Position numbers and translations under genes: made by a program
Notes under the pieces: model-generated
Database searches by the model: none
What the model saw: only the letters and a program-made list of their open reading frames with translations
Told to the model about the DNA's origin: nothing
In this document: positions 45,267 to 58,085 of the stretch, piece after piece
How the letters are laid out: each line of letters opens with the position of its first letter
Position numbering within the stretch: position 1 is the stretch's first letter
Assembly (NCBI GenBank): GCA_009760855.2
Contig: WPIO01000019.1
Span: 2,188,501 to 2,252,500 of the forward strand
DNA: 64,000 bases
Reading direction: 5' to 3'
DNA from: Cristatella mucedo
Taxonomy: Eukaryota > Bryozoa > Phylactolaemata > Cristatellidae

Positions 45267-48200
45267 CGCTGGGCCCCAGGCGAAATGAATCAGGCCCGAG
45301 CTGCTGACGACGGTGGACCCTGGGGAGTCTCCGCCCAGATGCCTCACGTGTGGCTTCAGCAGCTACTTCCTACCGGCCGGTGATTTCACAGCTCCACAGC
45401 TGAACGAAAAAAGAGCAGGAGACCTTAATTTGTGCACGAGACCTGAATACACCTTAAGCCACCAGCAGACAGATTGGCTCGGCCGGGATGTGGTCGGTCG
45501 GTCGGCCGAACACAGCAGTTTCCGAGTGAGACTGGTGATGATGATGAGATGGAGACTGGTGATGGCAGGAGCTCAATTCAGCAGTGGCAGGTCGAGCCAG
45601 CAGCCTCCCAACCCCCCCCCCCCATCCCATCCAGGGAGGTCTACCTCAGGTCAAAGAATGCTGTATGGCTTGCTGACAATGCATGCCCAATAATGAACCC
45701 GTGCCATCCAGTTAGATTGAAGGCAGCTTGGGCAGTCATGGAAAGCAGGTCTCAGCAAGCAGTATCTTCACTGCACGAGTATAAATACAACCTGGATGGA
45801 GGCGACCCCTGACCTCAACATGTCCTAACAGTACAGCTTTTCAACCTATGGCATGCTGGCAGACTGGCTCAGGTGGCAGGCTGACTCTCTCCTGTTTCGT
45901 GATAAGTCCTGAGAGCTGTAAGGCATGAGTAGAGACGTAAGGTTGTGATAGGAGTCGTTGCAATGCTTGCCGTGGGCAAGGCTCGGGTTCAACTTCCGAA
46001 ACCAAAAAGAGTTATTCCTGCTCTGACAAAGAAAAGAGGAATGGACTTGATGGCTCCCTGAGCTAAATCAGCAAAACTTCATTCTCTGCTATTCGACCAG
46101 CCCCACCGTACCTAAAGTTCAGCCCCTTGGCAAACTAACCTAATCTGAGGGGAACACAGGCCAAGAAGGTCCTTCTTACTTAACAGCTGCCAAACTATGA
46201 TAAACCAAACGTACCAACAGTTAACCAAACATAGTTCTGCCACCACATTTCAAAAGCAAGAACCCCTTACAGCTGGCTCTCACAAAACCGTCACACATCA
46301 GCTGGCAATAGTTCTGGAGAGTCTTGGGAAAGTGTGGCTACTGGCTGAGCTACAGTCAGCATGCCCCTCATCAAGCCGATACGTTTCCAATCTGAAAACC
46401 GTACTCCATCTCTGAAGCAGGCAATGCCCGTCATAAGATCTTATAAACTCCTGCAACCTTGAGCTGATAAGCAAGACACGGTGTATGCTATCTCAGTTAG
46501 TACCGAATCCTCGTAGCAGCCGTGCCAGGCGATGCATTTGGGAGATGCGGCTTGCTGGCAGCACCATACAGTCTAGCACTGCTGTTATATCACCCTCCAC
46601 CGGGACTCGTGTGCAAATACGGCGATGACGCAAGCCCCGGCCTGGGGTTGACATTTTTACTATCGGTACCTATGCCCGGCTGGTCACCACTCAGCTTCAG
46701 GATCTGTTCCAACTATCGCTTAGCACTCATCTGCTCATACCATGCTGTTGATCACAAACGCTCGACCCGTTGGTTATCAAGCAGATTGTAATAATACGAT
46801 GTGTCGTGACTACCACTTGCCTACGACTTGGTGCTAACTGCATTCAGTCGGCCTCGAAGCTGCACAGTCAGCCGAGGCCGAAAGCATTTACGGCCTGCCG
46901 AAAGCTCACCTTGTTAGAAATATCCTGAGAAATGCCGGCTGGCTATAGCCAGCTAAGGCCAGACCTCGATCTCCTCGGTCTACCGGTGTCCCACGGGCGG
47001 GCAAAATAAATAAGGCGGCTAGCTATAACCGTTCGGTCATCCGTTCAACCAACCTATGAAGCTGAAAGATCAACACAGAAGTAAGCCAACAAAAGATCAA
47101 CACCGAGGTTAGCCAACCGGCTCCTGGCGGAGACCGGTAGTGCAGAGAGCAGCCGACTGGCCAAGCTTTTCTCGGATACTAGGCCGACCCCGGCACTTGA
47201 GCTGGAGAGTCCCCACGCCCCAGCCCCAGTCCCCCCCCCCCTCTCTCCGCCGCACCGATTCTCGGGCGATATCCTGCAGAAAGAGCCGGAGTAGCAGGAG
47301 CCCTGCCATGCTCAGTCAAACGGGCGCCAGCGCGTATTTAACATTTTGAGACAAAAGCACGATGCCGCTTAGAGCTCGAGGCTCGTTGCCTGGCTCACAT
47401 CCGAAAGCGCTCACATCCTCGGATGAAGCAGCTCCGGTACGAGTCCGAGGCAGCCCGGCGGCTGTCGGCGTGCCAACAGTCACGCAACAAGCCCGAGCGT
47501 CAATAAACCTAAAACCGAGACCCACTCACTAGCAAGACCTCGAAAGCCGAAGGCACTCGGATGCATTTCCATCGAAAGCACTGTGCCGACGATCGACTCG
47601 GCTGCCTCGCCGATCGCCAGTGAATTCGGAGCGGCGGCGTGCGTGGGCCGCAGCATAGGCATAGGGAGTGAGTAGAATGTAGCTATGTCTCATGTAACAC
47701 AGATGATGCTGGCCTCCGTACGCTCGGCCCGGAAAGACCCGTGCCGTGCGTGCGTCAGCGCTACTGCCTACGGCAACTTTGAAGCGGCAAGAGGAACGCT
47801 TACCGGGCGACGCAGCAGCCGACTGCACCGCGCCATTGTACGTACAATCCAACGAATGCGCATAGCAATTGTAGCCAACCGGTCTTGCGGAAGCGCCTAT
47901 CCATCCGGCCGACCGCCCTCCTTGCCGTCTGACCCGGTCGATCGCTGACCGCGAGCGAGCCGCGTTCATTAGCCGCCTGCTTCGACTTCGACGAAACGCG
48001 TGCCACCGTCGCTCCTACTCCGAGAGTTAATACGCCTGGCGTTTACGACTATACGCTGACCGGCGTCGGCTGGGAAGCTCGTCCTCCGTCCGGTTCTTTC
48101 CCAGCCACAGCTACGCGGACGCTCGCCGCGGACGCTCGATCCTGCCTGGAGACGACGGCGGCGCTGGCGTCTCCACTAGGGAAACCCTCTCTATTTGCGA

Positions 48201-48475
48201 ACTGTAAACCTGGCCGCCGGTGCCTTCCGCCATTGCACACTCTCTCCCTCATCAAGAACCGCCGCGATTCCCAAGTATCGTCTTGCCAATGAGGCGAGCG
48301 AGGAGGATCTGGGGTGGCTTCGAACAACGACTGAAGCTATTTCGTGCGGCGAGTGCGCGCGTGTGCGCTGTATGTGTCGCATGCGTGAGCGTGCGTAGGT
48401 GTTCGCGAGCCTGCGTGCGTGCACGTTTGCGTGCACGTTTGCGTGCGTGTGCGTGCGCGCTCGTGTGTGCGATGC
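45267..48475. other. TESK 5' flank, GC-rich from about 47.1 kb
   Basis: No conserved exon recognised. The TESK 5' UTR and promoter should lie here or farther right. The CpG content rises at 47150-48480 with mixed-strand short open frames, as in a CpG-island promoter; no firm TATA box or initiator could be assigned. Confidence 0.35.
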
Positions 48476-48476
48476 A
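48360..48476. repeat. (CG/TG)-rich alternating purine-pyrimidine tract
   Basis: GTGCGTGTGCGTGCGCGC-type sequence with Z-DNA potential, ending at an L2 tail. Confidence 0.8.
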
Positions 48477-48765
48477 TAATAATAATAATAATAACTCACT
48501 TGATAAAGCGCCCTCAGAGAACTTAATCTCTCTCTAGGCGCTTTACATTTGCTGTAAAGTGAAATGCAATTGAATGGTAAGTAAAATCATGCTTGAAAAA
48601 CAAACGAAATGAATAATATGGTTAGGGGTGACATGCACAGGGTCAGCGTGCAAATGTGGTTAGTGGCAGCATGCACAGTGTCAGCACGCATAAGCACATC
48701 AAGGACGAATCGCAGGGACCCACTAAATGCTGTCCTAAATGGGTGTGTTTTTAGGTTCCTTTTAA
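48477..48765 (-). mobile_element. L2 LINE 3' end
   Basis: (AAT)n, reversed hairpin CTTAATCTCTCTCTAGGCGC and 3' UTR through to the C-terminal ORF end. Confidence 0.93.
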
Positions 48766-49077
48766 TGCGTTTGTTGTGCGCGAACACGCGTGGGCATTTC
48801 GCTGTGAGCAAACGCGGTGCGGTCTCGAGCGAGCTGCGATGAGTTCGTACGGTCGGCCGGCGGCGCCGCTCCAGCCGCTCCAGCTGCTCCCACTACTGAC
48901 AAGTCGATCGGTCCGAAGCGGAGGGCGCCGCGCATCTCTAATGCGCCGCTCGTGAAGGATCTCAGTCTCGGGTCGTGTCGAACTCAGAAGCCCAAGCTGG
49001 AGAGCGCGAGCGCGGCGCGGCGATCGCGCTGGGTGCGAAGCCAGGGGACGGTCGATGCCGCCTGACGGTCATCGACG

Positions 49078-49292
49078 AGGAAGCTATGCGTCTTAGTTTC
49101 ACGCGATTAGTAACCGCTGAGTTCATGCCGTCCGTATAAACACTGGTATTTTGCGAAACAATAAACTTCCATTAAGTGCGGATCTAGCCGGCTGCACGAA
49201 AGCCACGCGGGTCCTGCCCTCTCCCCCGCCCCTACATACAAATATCGCTGGTATTGCCCACCAACTCGATGAGAATCTTGGCTCCGCCACTG
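49078..49292 (+). mobile_element. Non-autonomous DNA-transposon family copy
   Basis: Homologous to 1627 and 52079 through GAAGCTATGCGTCTTAG..., GCTGAGTTCATG and GCGGGTCCTGCCC. It ends in GGCTCCGCCACTG. Confidence 0.5.
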
Positions 49293-49809
49293 GGCGTAGG
49301 CATGGAGTGCTCCTCTCGTGGCGGTATAGTTAACAGTCTCGTCACTCCTAGTGCGCTTACGACTCAAGCGTTTGCGTATTTTTGCTAACGTTATGCTACT
49401 ACTGCCCTAGCTCCCGAAGTTTGCGTTGCTTTTTCTGAGAGCGTCCGTAGACTCGACGGAGTGTCTGCAGCGGACCGTCGCTCCCACTAACTCGCTACGG
49501 TGACAGCTGCCCGCGTAAAGCTGCAAGCAGAAAAATGAAAACGTAAAACTGCCGCGCTCCTGAGCACCCGCAGCCCGGTTTCGCGGCGCCGCCGTTTGTT
49601 TAACTCGAGTCGCTGCTGCGGCCAGCGAAGCCAGCTGGCAGCCGGTATTAGACGGCGGTCACGTGCCAGCTGCTCAGACCGAAGTCGACGGGCCGAGATC
49701 GCAGCAAACGCGCCCGCACTGCATGCAGTGCGAGGGCCCCTCTCCCTGAGCTGAGACTGGGATCGCTTGGCAGATCGCAGCCCGACTGGGATCGCTTGGC
49801 GCAGCGAGC

Positions 49810-49846
49810 CTGAAAGAAGGCTAGCGCAATGTGAGCCTTCTTTCAG
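49810..49846. repeat. Inverted repeat, 13-bp arms
   Basis: CTGAAAGAAGGCT, 11-nt loop, then its exact reverse complement, in a GC-rich stretch. Beside it GACTGGGATCGCTTGGC is duplicated (49756 and 49784). Confidence 0.75.
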
Positions 49847-49870
49847 CAGCAGTCCATTTCTACGCGCGAC

Positions 49871-49992
49871 GCCCCGGTTTGCGCCAGGGGCAAGGCGCTC
49901 GCCTTCTAAGTACTGAGGTCGCGCTGGGGGGGGGCGGTCCGGCCCGAGCCCTGCGGCGCACGTGACGCGCCTGCAGAGAGATTTAGCTTTCA
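49871..49992 (+). mobile_element. SINE family 1 copy, diverged
   Basis: CCCCGGTTTGCGCCAGGGG head, CCGGCCCGAGCCCTG B-box region, GCGCCTGCAGAGAGATTTAG tail. Confidence 0.6.
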
Positions 49993-49999
49993 TGTGTGG

Positions 50000-51351
50000 T
50001 CACGTGGGGGCATTGCATGCTTCTTCTGAATTGTGTGCACTCGAGATGCTTGCGTGTCGCGATGCTGAAGCCACAAGCACTTTCGCCAGCAGCCTGCACA
50101 GCTGTGCACATTGGGCACACTGGGCGTTCACTCCCTTTAGTCACCGAATGATTAGAGGATCGGGTGAGAAGGCTAGAAACGCGCTACAGCGTAAAGACTG
50201 GGTGCGCCCGACGCTGTGAGCTAAGCAGTTCGAACGAAAGTAATCGCTCGCTGGGGCTGGTGCTGGACACCTGCTGTCCTCCGAAGCTCTCGAATAGACT
50301 GCTCTGTGCCACATTAAGAGTAGATTATGAGAAAATACTGAAAAAATTGGTCCAGCAATTGAATAGTTCCTTAAGTTCCTTTTCATAAGACAAGCAGGTT
50401 TAAAAAAGATGTGAAGTTTTGATGATTTCCACTTAAAAGAAAAGCATTAGGAAAATCGTTATGTAACCGGCGTCTGAACCGGAAGCAAACCGGAAGCAAG
50501 GCATCGAACGATAACGAATTTACATATATCTGTATGGTATACGGCTTGTGTCCCAACTTCTCGAACCTTGATAAATTGATGTACATGGTGTTTTCAGCTT
50601 GTTGAAATACACTCATGTGACTTTTAAACAGCTTCATTTGCACCATAGTTGTGTACACGCACATTTACGAGCTCTGCGTTTGCGGCCTAGGACTCGATTC
50701 AATAGCCACAACAGTGAATATGCAGCAGTTAGTCACGCTTATATTTTGTAACTGCAATTTAGCCGCTTTATTTACAGTTTTTATTCTCTTTAGTTTATTT
50801 TTATCTTTAGTTTCTGAGCCGCATCTGTTATTGATATATCCCTGGGAATTCTGTTAAGTATAGCTCAGAGCAAAGCCTCTGCTTGAAGCCCTCTGATCTC
50901 TGGGGAATATGTGACCCCTGCTTCCATAGTATAGGTTGAATCGACGACGATACCTATCTCGGGAAAATCCCTCAGTCAAAATCATCATTTTCCTAGCTTG
51001 CCGAAGATCCTCTCTTACACTTGCTAAATTCTGAAGACCATTTGACGCAATGTGACTGCTGCCACGGTATGCTGAAATCTTGCCGAGCCTGCAGCCACTA
51101 ACTTAACGAAGTAGCATGCAAATCAGTACCAGTGAGAGGTTAACCGGAAGTAAACGTGAGGCACAACAATCTACTTAATTATGCTGTAATAGTCCTTCAA
51201 GCTACAATAGTCGTTAACTTCTAAGTAAAGGTGGAATTTCTCTAATGGCTAAGTCAAAATGCGACAATCTGGTATTTTAGTCACCGGCATCAGTTGTAAA
51301 TATAGTGAGGAGCATGAAAGAAAGTTGAAACAGAAATAGATTGACACAGAA

Positions 51352-51354
<3 letters not shown>
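50000..51354. other. Intergenic, no feature seen
   Basis: Moderately AT-rich. No gene, RNA or repeat could be supported. Confidence 0.5.
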
Positions 51355-51355
<1 letters not shown>

Positions 51356-51430
<75 letters not shown>

Positions 51431-51473
51431 GAAATAGATAGGGAGAGAGAGACAAATAGAAATAGATAGGGAA

Positions 51474-51545
<72 letters not shown>
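51356..51545. repeat. (GA)n microsatellite, two blocks
   Basis: 51356-51425 and 51478-51545 are GA runs, separated by GAAATAGAAATAGATAGGGA-type units. Confidence 0.98.
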
Positions 51546-51546
<1 letters not shown>

Positions 51547-51587
51547 TGAAGAAGTACAAGTCAGCTTATTTATTAGTCTAAATTATG

Positions 51588-51725
51588 TAGCAGCCAGAAG
51601 AGCAGCAGCTTCGATTCCGGCTTGCAGTGGGTAATAGAGATTTACCTCCTGCAGGACTCTAACCCACGATCTGGATCGTGAAGGGTAAGCGAGCGCCTTG
51701 CATCAAGGTTGGGAGCCAGGCTAGA
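51588..51725 (-). mobile_element. SINE family 2 copy, diverged
   Basis: Reverse order: AGAAGAGCAGCAGCTTCG body, GGACTCTAACCCACGATC B-box region, GGTAAGCGAGCGCCTTGC head. Confidence 0.65.
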
Positions 51726-52078
51726 GCAAGCGGGCGATGAAGGCTTGCTAAATATGCTATATAATAAACAGCATAGCATAGACGTGCGGACGAGAAAGAA
51801 AATGTGGAGAAATTATGCTTAACCGAGAGTGTAAAGACTGGGTAAAACCGTGTTTAGACCCAACTTATCTCGTACCTCCAAGACCAACGGGCACCGGCAT
51901 CGATCTGCGAGCACCGACAGCTCGCTCGATGTTACGAACTTCGTGAGGACTGTCGCCGCGACGGACGACGAACAAAAATCACAAGTTTATCTTCGCTCGC
52001 TAATGCTGTAGTCTTGAAGCTGACTGCTCATGAGAGTCACGATTTCTCATCATATACGTACCAGTAAGTACTCCCATG

Positions 52079-52328
52079 CATAGCGGCGGAGCCAGGGGAG
52101 GCGCAGGGGGGGGGGACATTTCTCCCTCCCCCAACAGGGGGAATTGCCCTTCGCCGCTCCCCGATTCCTACGCCGCCCAGCAGTCGCCATTTACGAAATT
52201 ACGTCTTAATTGCACTCGATGAGAAACCTCAGAGTTCGTGTCGAATAAACGCAATGATTTGGCACCATGACTTTTCATTAATTATCAACCTAGCCCCGCC
52301 TACATGAAAATAGTGTGGGTCCTGCTGC
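52079..52328 (+). mobile_element. Non-autonomous DNA-transposon family copy with 5' end
   Basis: Begins TAGCGGCGGAGCCAGGGG, then a long G run. It shares GAGTTCGTGTCGAATAAAC and GCCCCGCCTACATG with the other copies. The 3' end was not found. Confidence 0.5.
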
Positions 52329-52339
52329 ACGCACCCATT

Positions 52340-54960
52340 ATTTAGGACTTGCTTACATGCCTTAGTAGCCTTAGCAGGTCAGTGTTGCTCAAACCAAATC
52401 GCTCAGCAATTTTCGCCCATAATTAGAGCTCATGGGAGGAGACCGCGATAGCAACATCCCATCAGTAGGCGCTTCTATCTAGTCGGCGTTGCCTCAGATG
52501 CACTTACGTCGCCACGTCACGGCGAAATGTGTTGAGGCATAATTTAAATAACAGCAGTAAAAAAGTTTTCCGTCTGAGCCCTACGATAATGTAATCTCTT
52601 TCCAGACGTATCTCTCTCGCTGCTAGGTAAGCAACAGCCAAGAGTTAATGACCAGCAAGGTATCTAGCTTTAGCCAACCGTGCAAAAATCATTCTGATAT
52701 CGTGGATTAGGCAAGCGTGCAAAATCACAGACTTAGGGGCTCATCATGACAGAGCTCCATATTATTAAAAGTTTCTTAATGACAACCAACAGGAGCTGGG
52801 TATGCTATAATCTATAGTTTAAAAAGTACAGCTGGACATCTGCAGAAGTGGCAAGTCACGTGCACTTTTCGCTTCAAAATAGTGAGTAGCGTGCCGTGGC
52901 TTCTGCTGTACACTAGTTCCATTATAAAGCCTTTTGAGTAGAATGCTTCGAATTATCGTCAAGCACTGCCCAAATTAAGGAGGGCCGCCCTCGATTGGTG
53001 CCCCGTTCTGCTACGGTCCGCCTAGCGCCCTGCGTCAGTTCGGCAGCAACGACTCGCTGTGCCACGTTTCGAGCTGTTCCAGCGAGTCCAGTATTTCTCA
53101 CGCGTCTGCACGCAGACTGGCGCGCTGTCTGCAGTCGCAGCATGTGGGGGAGCTCTCGTGCAGCACGCCTCGCGACCGACTGGTGCTAGAGATGAGGAAT
53201 GCGCGTCTCGCGTGGTTAAGGGAGGCGAGCCTACGAGTTCCGACGCCTCACGACTTCCGTTTCGGGTTGTCGCAGCGACTCGCGATTCGACAGTCAAGAC
53301 CTCTAAGGAACCCGGTCATTGCAGATAACCTGAAAGGAGGCAAACGACGAACCGATCTTGACCTCGAACTTCCCGCGACCTACTGGCAAATTACAGACGA
53401 ATTGGCGACGAGCGTATTTTCGCGGCGGCGCCAGTCACTGGCGAGAGGCGCGCCGATGCGGGCTAAACGAACTTGTAGTGGCCGGACGGTAGACAGTAGG
53501 TGCCTCTTCTGCTCGTGCTCCTGCTCAGACAGTCTTTGGTGGGTATTTTTTTTAGAATGCATACACTGTCGCTTAGCTGTGCGGCGAGCATGTGATCTCG
53601 TGATCTTTTTGGCGGGCTCGCACGACCGCTGTCCATCAGCTGCAGCGCCAGGCCAGATCCCAGACCCGAGCGTGGCAGCGGCGGCGGCTCACGCACTACA
53701 AGGTTCGCCTCGCCACGGTAGTCTCGACAGCCCGAAAGAATCTCTCGTTGACAGTGCTAGCGCAGCGAGCACAACAGAAAGCACGCCAACGATAAAATAC
53801 CTGAGGTCGCAACCAATCCAAAGTGTCCGTGTGGCCGCACAGCCGCGTTCGCCGTCCCCGGGAGCTCCGGTGCTCTGCTGCGGCAGAAGCAGCGGGGAAG
53901 CGGATCTCGTCTCACCTGTCGCACTTGGCGATGGAGGGAAGATGCGTCCCCTCCGAGAGCTCTTCTTTTACAAGGAGAGCACTTAATAAGAACCCGAGAC
54001 GTTGCGTCGAAATCGTGGCCGCAGCCGAGTGCGGCGGATAGCAATCCCCGGGATATCCGTTCACTGACGTCGGCCCCGATGCTAGCAATGAACGGTCGGC
54101 CGATTGATGACCGCCGTCACTGTCACAGGGAACCGATTGTTATGGTTCCGCCCCAGTCCCCCAGCGGCCGGCAGCCCCCGCCCGGAAGTATAAGTTGATA
54201 AGCACTCGCTGTCAGACAGAGGCGGGGCATGCAACGAGAAAGCTAATGGTGGGGCGTGGCATCGCTGGCAGCGGCTACCGATCCGACGTCCGTGCGCCGT
54301 GCAGAAGCATCATCGCCGGCCTGTATCCCGCTATACGTGCCAGATATAGAACTTCGCCCTCGAGACGTCTACACGACGTCGTCTTCTTGGGTACAAGGAA
54401 GTCCGACCGCCGTCCTGCGCGGGAGGCCCGCTGTGGAGGTTGAAGCTCGCTCCCACTACCGCAAGACCACAATATAGATGAGCGGTAAGCCACGATAATG
54501 CACGAGCTGTCCCGCTCGGCATTACGCATCGGTCCAAATTCAGCTCCGTCAGCGGAGGCGTTCGGCTTATTATTGCAATCCGCTTCGATTCTCGCAATCA
54601 ATTCTAATGAAGCGAAAATAACTAGAAATTGACGGCACGAAGCTCTACTGTCGAGTGATTATTCCGTTGAATGGGCGCCATCGTGTACCCAGCAAATTAC
54701 ATGCTGTTGTGCTCGCATGTTCTCATGCAACTGGGGTCCGGAGACGTCGGCCACTACCAAAACGTACCGTAATCCACTGAAATGCACCGAAAATCGAAAG
54801 AAAAGTGGCTGAGAGAAACTCCAATGTGGAGTAAATACATAATAAACTACACTATTGTTCAAATACACACGAAAAATTTCGCATTTCTCGCGTTCTCATG
54901 CAATTCGCCGCAGCGCCACTGGCGGTGGATTGGTGTAGAGACAGCCCCGTGCAGAGACGT
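52340..54960. other. Intergenic, GC-rich and CpG-containing at about 53.0-54.5 kb
   Basis: Several overlapping open frames on both strands, as expected from GC-rich DNA. A promoter or unrecognised first exon is possible. Nothing conserved was recognised. Confidence 0.4.
53192..53986 (+). CDS. Unassigned open frame, 264 codons
   Basis: The longest unexplained open frame in the right half. It starts at the first in-frame ATG (53192); the frame is open further left. The product is Arg/Ser/Ala-rich with a Cys-rich patch (CLFCSCSCS). No domain, signal peptide or recognised motif. Opposite-strand frames overlap it, so it may be chance in GC-rich DNA. Confidence 0.12.
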   Translation: MRNARLAWLREASLRVPTPHDFRFGLSQRLAIRQSRPLRNPVIADNLKGGKRRTDLDLELPATYWQITDELATSVFSRRRQSLARGAPMRAKRTCSGRTVDSRCLFCSCSCSDSLWWVFFLECIHCRLAVRRACDLVIFLAGSHDRCPSAAAPGQIPDPSVAAAAAHALQGSPRHGSLDSPKESLVDSASAASTTESTPTIKYLRSQPIQSVRVAAQPRSPSPGAPVLCCGRSSGEADLVSPVALGDGGKMRPLRELFFYKEST

Positions 54961-54969
54961 AGGCGGTGC

Positions 54970-55105
54970 AGTAATAATAGCAATAATTATACGTTTGGTA
55001 TAGCACCCTCAGAGAACTCAATCTCTTTCTAGACACTTAACATTTCTTGCAAAGGAAGCACGATCGAATGGTTAGCGCTAGCGTGCTGAATGACAACAAA
55101 CAAGT
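54970..55105 (-). mobile_element. L2 LINE 3' end
   Basis: TAATAATAGC, reversed tail CTCAATCTCTTTCTAGACAC, and 3' UTR with CACGATCGAATGGTTAG. Confidence 0.85.
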
Positions 55106-57552
55106 ACAGAGAGATAGCATTTCTAATCCGAATCGGGACTGACTAGTCGGCTGGCTGCCGAGTGCGATTTGTCGATGAGTGTGCCGAGAGCAGCTGCCGG
55201 AAGCTGCAGGTGCTCGCAGCATGCGACAGTGCCGACTCTGATGAGTGGCTCGATCGCACTCGTCGGTGCCGGCGAAAGCTGTTGCAGTTCCCAACGGTTC
55301 GAATTCAGAAACTGCTAGCATTCTCAAGCGCTATTCATTGCCTCGCAGAAATTTATCGCGAACGCACTTCACCGCCCCTCCTTCAAATTCTCGCCATTCT
55401 CGGCAAAAGTAATACAAAAAACCTAAGAAAACCATCTGCGCCTGCGGTACAAATTAACGCCACCTCGTAAGGATCTAGCGTAAATTACCGCCGAGAATAT
55501 CAGACACCTTCGCCTCAATTATCGTTCTAGCTGTGTTCTCGTGATCTGTATCGCCGGACGCCATCACATAATCGAACGGGATTTAATGCATCTACCGAAC
55601 GATTGAGTTGCCTGCCGTCCAAGTCACCAGCATGCCACATGGGTGGGTGGAGACGGGCAAACATCTTTACTTTATCAGTATCTCACTAGATACATAAAAT
55701 GATCTCAAAACTAGAATCCGATTAGTGTACACGACGCGAGGAGAAGCAAGCCTCTATGCACGGTCTCACTAGTATTTTCGACCGTGACTTATCGGGTTCA
55801 TTCCTGGCAATATCTTGCCAATACAGTCTTGTCTACCACACATTCAGTTCAGTTAGACGGTCTGCTGAGTATGAAGAGGAAGACCCAGCAGATTTAGCTC
55901 ACTCACTGGCAGCTTACACTCGCTGGCAGACTTTAGAAGCGTAGTGAACAACTAAGTTACTGCGAATCGGAGCAGGGCCTGCGATCAAATCCACAGATCG
56001 ACCCGGCACAGGCCAGTCTTTTTTTAGCTTTAGCAAGGACGGATTGTAGGGATCATGTAAGAAACATCGCGTTAATCCGCCTGTCTATTTGACCTTATTT
56101 AAGCGTCATACGCAGGGCTGCCAAGTCCTCAGTTACATTGCAGCTTGGCAACACCCATTGGCATGGCATCGCTCCAGGCCTTCTTTGCCAATAATACCCT
56201 GAGCGTTATCCCAAGGCCAAGGCCAAGGCCAGTGCTTGTTTAGCCGAAGGCGTCGGAAGCGCCGTAGGCAGCAGCCGGTCGCTTAAAAGCTGATATTGTC
56301 TGCAGTCTGACCTAAGTAATTGCAATGAGAGTGCGGCTGGAGATGTCAATTATTTAAAGAAAAACATGTGACAAAGAAGGTGACAGAAGTAAGATTAATC
56401 TCAGGCTTACGATTCAACAATGCCACTTGCAGCTTTCCTTGCAAAGCTGGCCGTTAGATTTGGCTCGGCTTAGCCGTTGGTCTTGCCATCGTAGACGTTA
56501 AGGGCTAGCCTCAAGATGGCCAGATCAGGCTGTCTCTGCCACTGCCGCCTTGGCGTCGACCATTTCTGACGTCCAAGGCCATGGGTAAACCACCAAGGAA
56601 CTTCGATCCAAGAAGGGATATTCGGCTGCTGGTGCCTTAACATTTTGTGGATTTCTGAACTCATGCACCAGTACCATGTTAGCAGCTGCCATGGCTGCAA
56701 TATGCAATAACTTGCAGAAAGAAAGATTTCGCTCATGATTGATAAGTGGCTTAGTAGAGCCGAGTGACCAGAATTTATGTCAATGCATTACAAATGAGAA
56801 CTATTCGATTGTTTGACTGGAAAGTGCTCAGCGTGGCACTTCGAGCCTGTGCGGCATTCGGAGCGAGATCAGATGCCAACGACCTCCATACCTGAAAATT
56901 AAGACAGCGTGAAGAGCACATTAGAACTACGGCAATCGCACATAGCACAGCAAAAGGGAAGTATGGCTGGAAGTTCCAAAATCGCCAGTAGGAGAATATA
57001 CGGCGTCGTTTCGTGAAAACTGATCTGTCACCGACATCCTTTAAGCAAAGTAAAAGGATAGTAAATAATTTTTTCGGAGAGAATCAGAGGTCACAAGGTC
57101 ACAAGAAAGTTACTTCTGCTGCAGTTGCTTCAGCTAGGTATCAGATAGTTTAGCCATGTTAGACTTTCAGGTCAAAGAGCATCCTGTCTTTATCCGAAGT
57201 TCGATTAGAGAAATCACAGCTCCTATAGCAAAGAGGAACGTTATTTGATAAAGGTCCACCTGGCAGCTGTATTTAACACTAACTTTAGGCTTAATGCAAT
57301 TTTCGGAAGCTTTGAAAAATTTTGATTGCCCAGCTTGGAGTTAATATTGGATGTAGCTGGGTCCTTAGCTACCCATATTTTCTGCAACATGGACGTTTAT
57401 TTTCCCGGCTACCACAGCTATCTTCAATTTGTAATGGGCCTGAGTTATCTGTATTGCAGAGCTGGCTGCGTATTCTAAGAACCGGAATAAACTAACCAAA
57501 GAGAGATCCCAAAAATGGCAGGCCTGATAGATAAGTCGTAAGCGTCACATGA
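55106..57552. other. Intergenic, no gene seen
   Basis: No supported coding sequence. A short CCAAGG tandem run occurs at about 56209-56232. Confidence 0.5.
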
Positions 57553-57695
57553 CAGCAGTCCAGTGGTAAGGTTTTTGAAAATCGTGGCCAAGGTCGTGGG
57601 TTCGAATCTTAGCAGGCAATGCTCTATTGCCCACTTCAAGCTGTTGCTCTGCCGCCATATATATGAGACTAATGAATCAACCAGCCTTTACTTTA
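57553..57695 (+). mobile_element. SINE family 2 copy
   Basis: TCCAGTGGTAAGG head and B box GGTTCGAATC at 57599-57608. The 3' body is diverged (CCATATATATGAGACTAATG). Confidence 0.7.
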
Positions 57696-58021
57696 ATGAT
57701 CATGGTCGGACAGGTACAATTCAAACTATGCCCCGATCTCATCTGTGAGGCCTACTGTTGCTCGCAGTATAATCGTAAACGTGTGTTAATCAATGACATC
57801 TTTCACCACCAAAAATCAACGAGGACAAAGCAGGTTACTTTCCCCGAAATCCACGTCACTGAGGATATCATTAGTCACACGGAGAAGACGATTTCATGCA
57901 GCACGATGGCGCCGTTTAAATTTTCTTGATACGCAAACATCTTCACTGTATTCCTACAGAAAGTGATTTAGCGAACATAGCGTCATCATTTGACAAAAGG
58001 TGACTGGATACACATGGCTGT

Positions 58022-58085
58022 AATTAATACTATTACGTTATTTATGCTGTGTCCTAAGGGAACTGAATCTCTTTCTAGGCAAGGA
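58022..58085 (-). mobile_element. L2 LINE 3' tail
   Basis: Short reversed tail: GTGTCCTAAGGGAACTGAAT then CTCTTTCTAGGC. Confidence 0.6.

Noticed and set aside
56470-56736. Minus-strand 88-codon frame
   Set aside because: No family motif, no splice sites in agreement, composition like the surrounding DNA.
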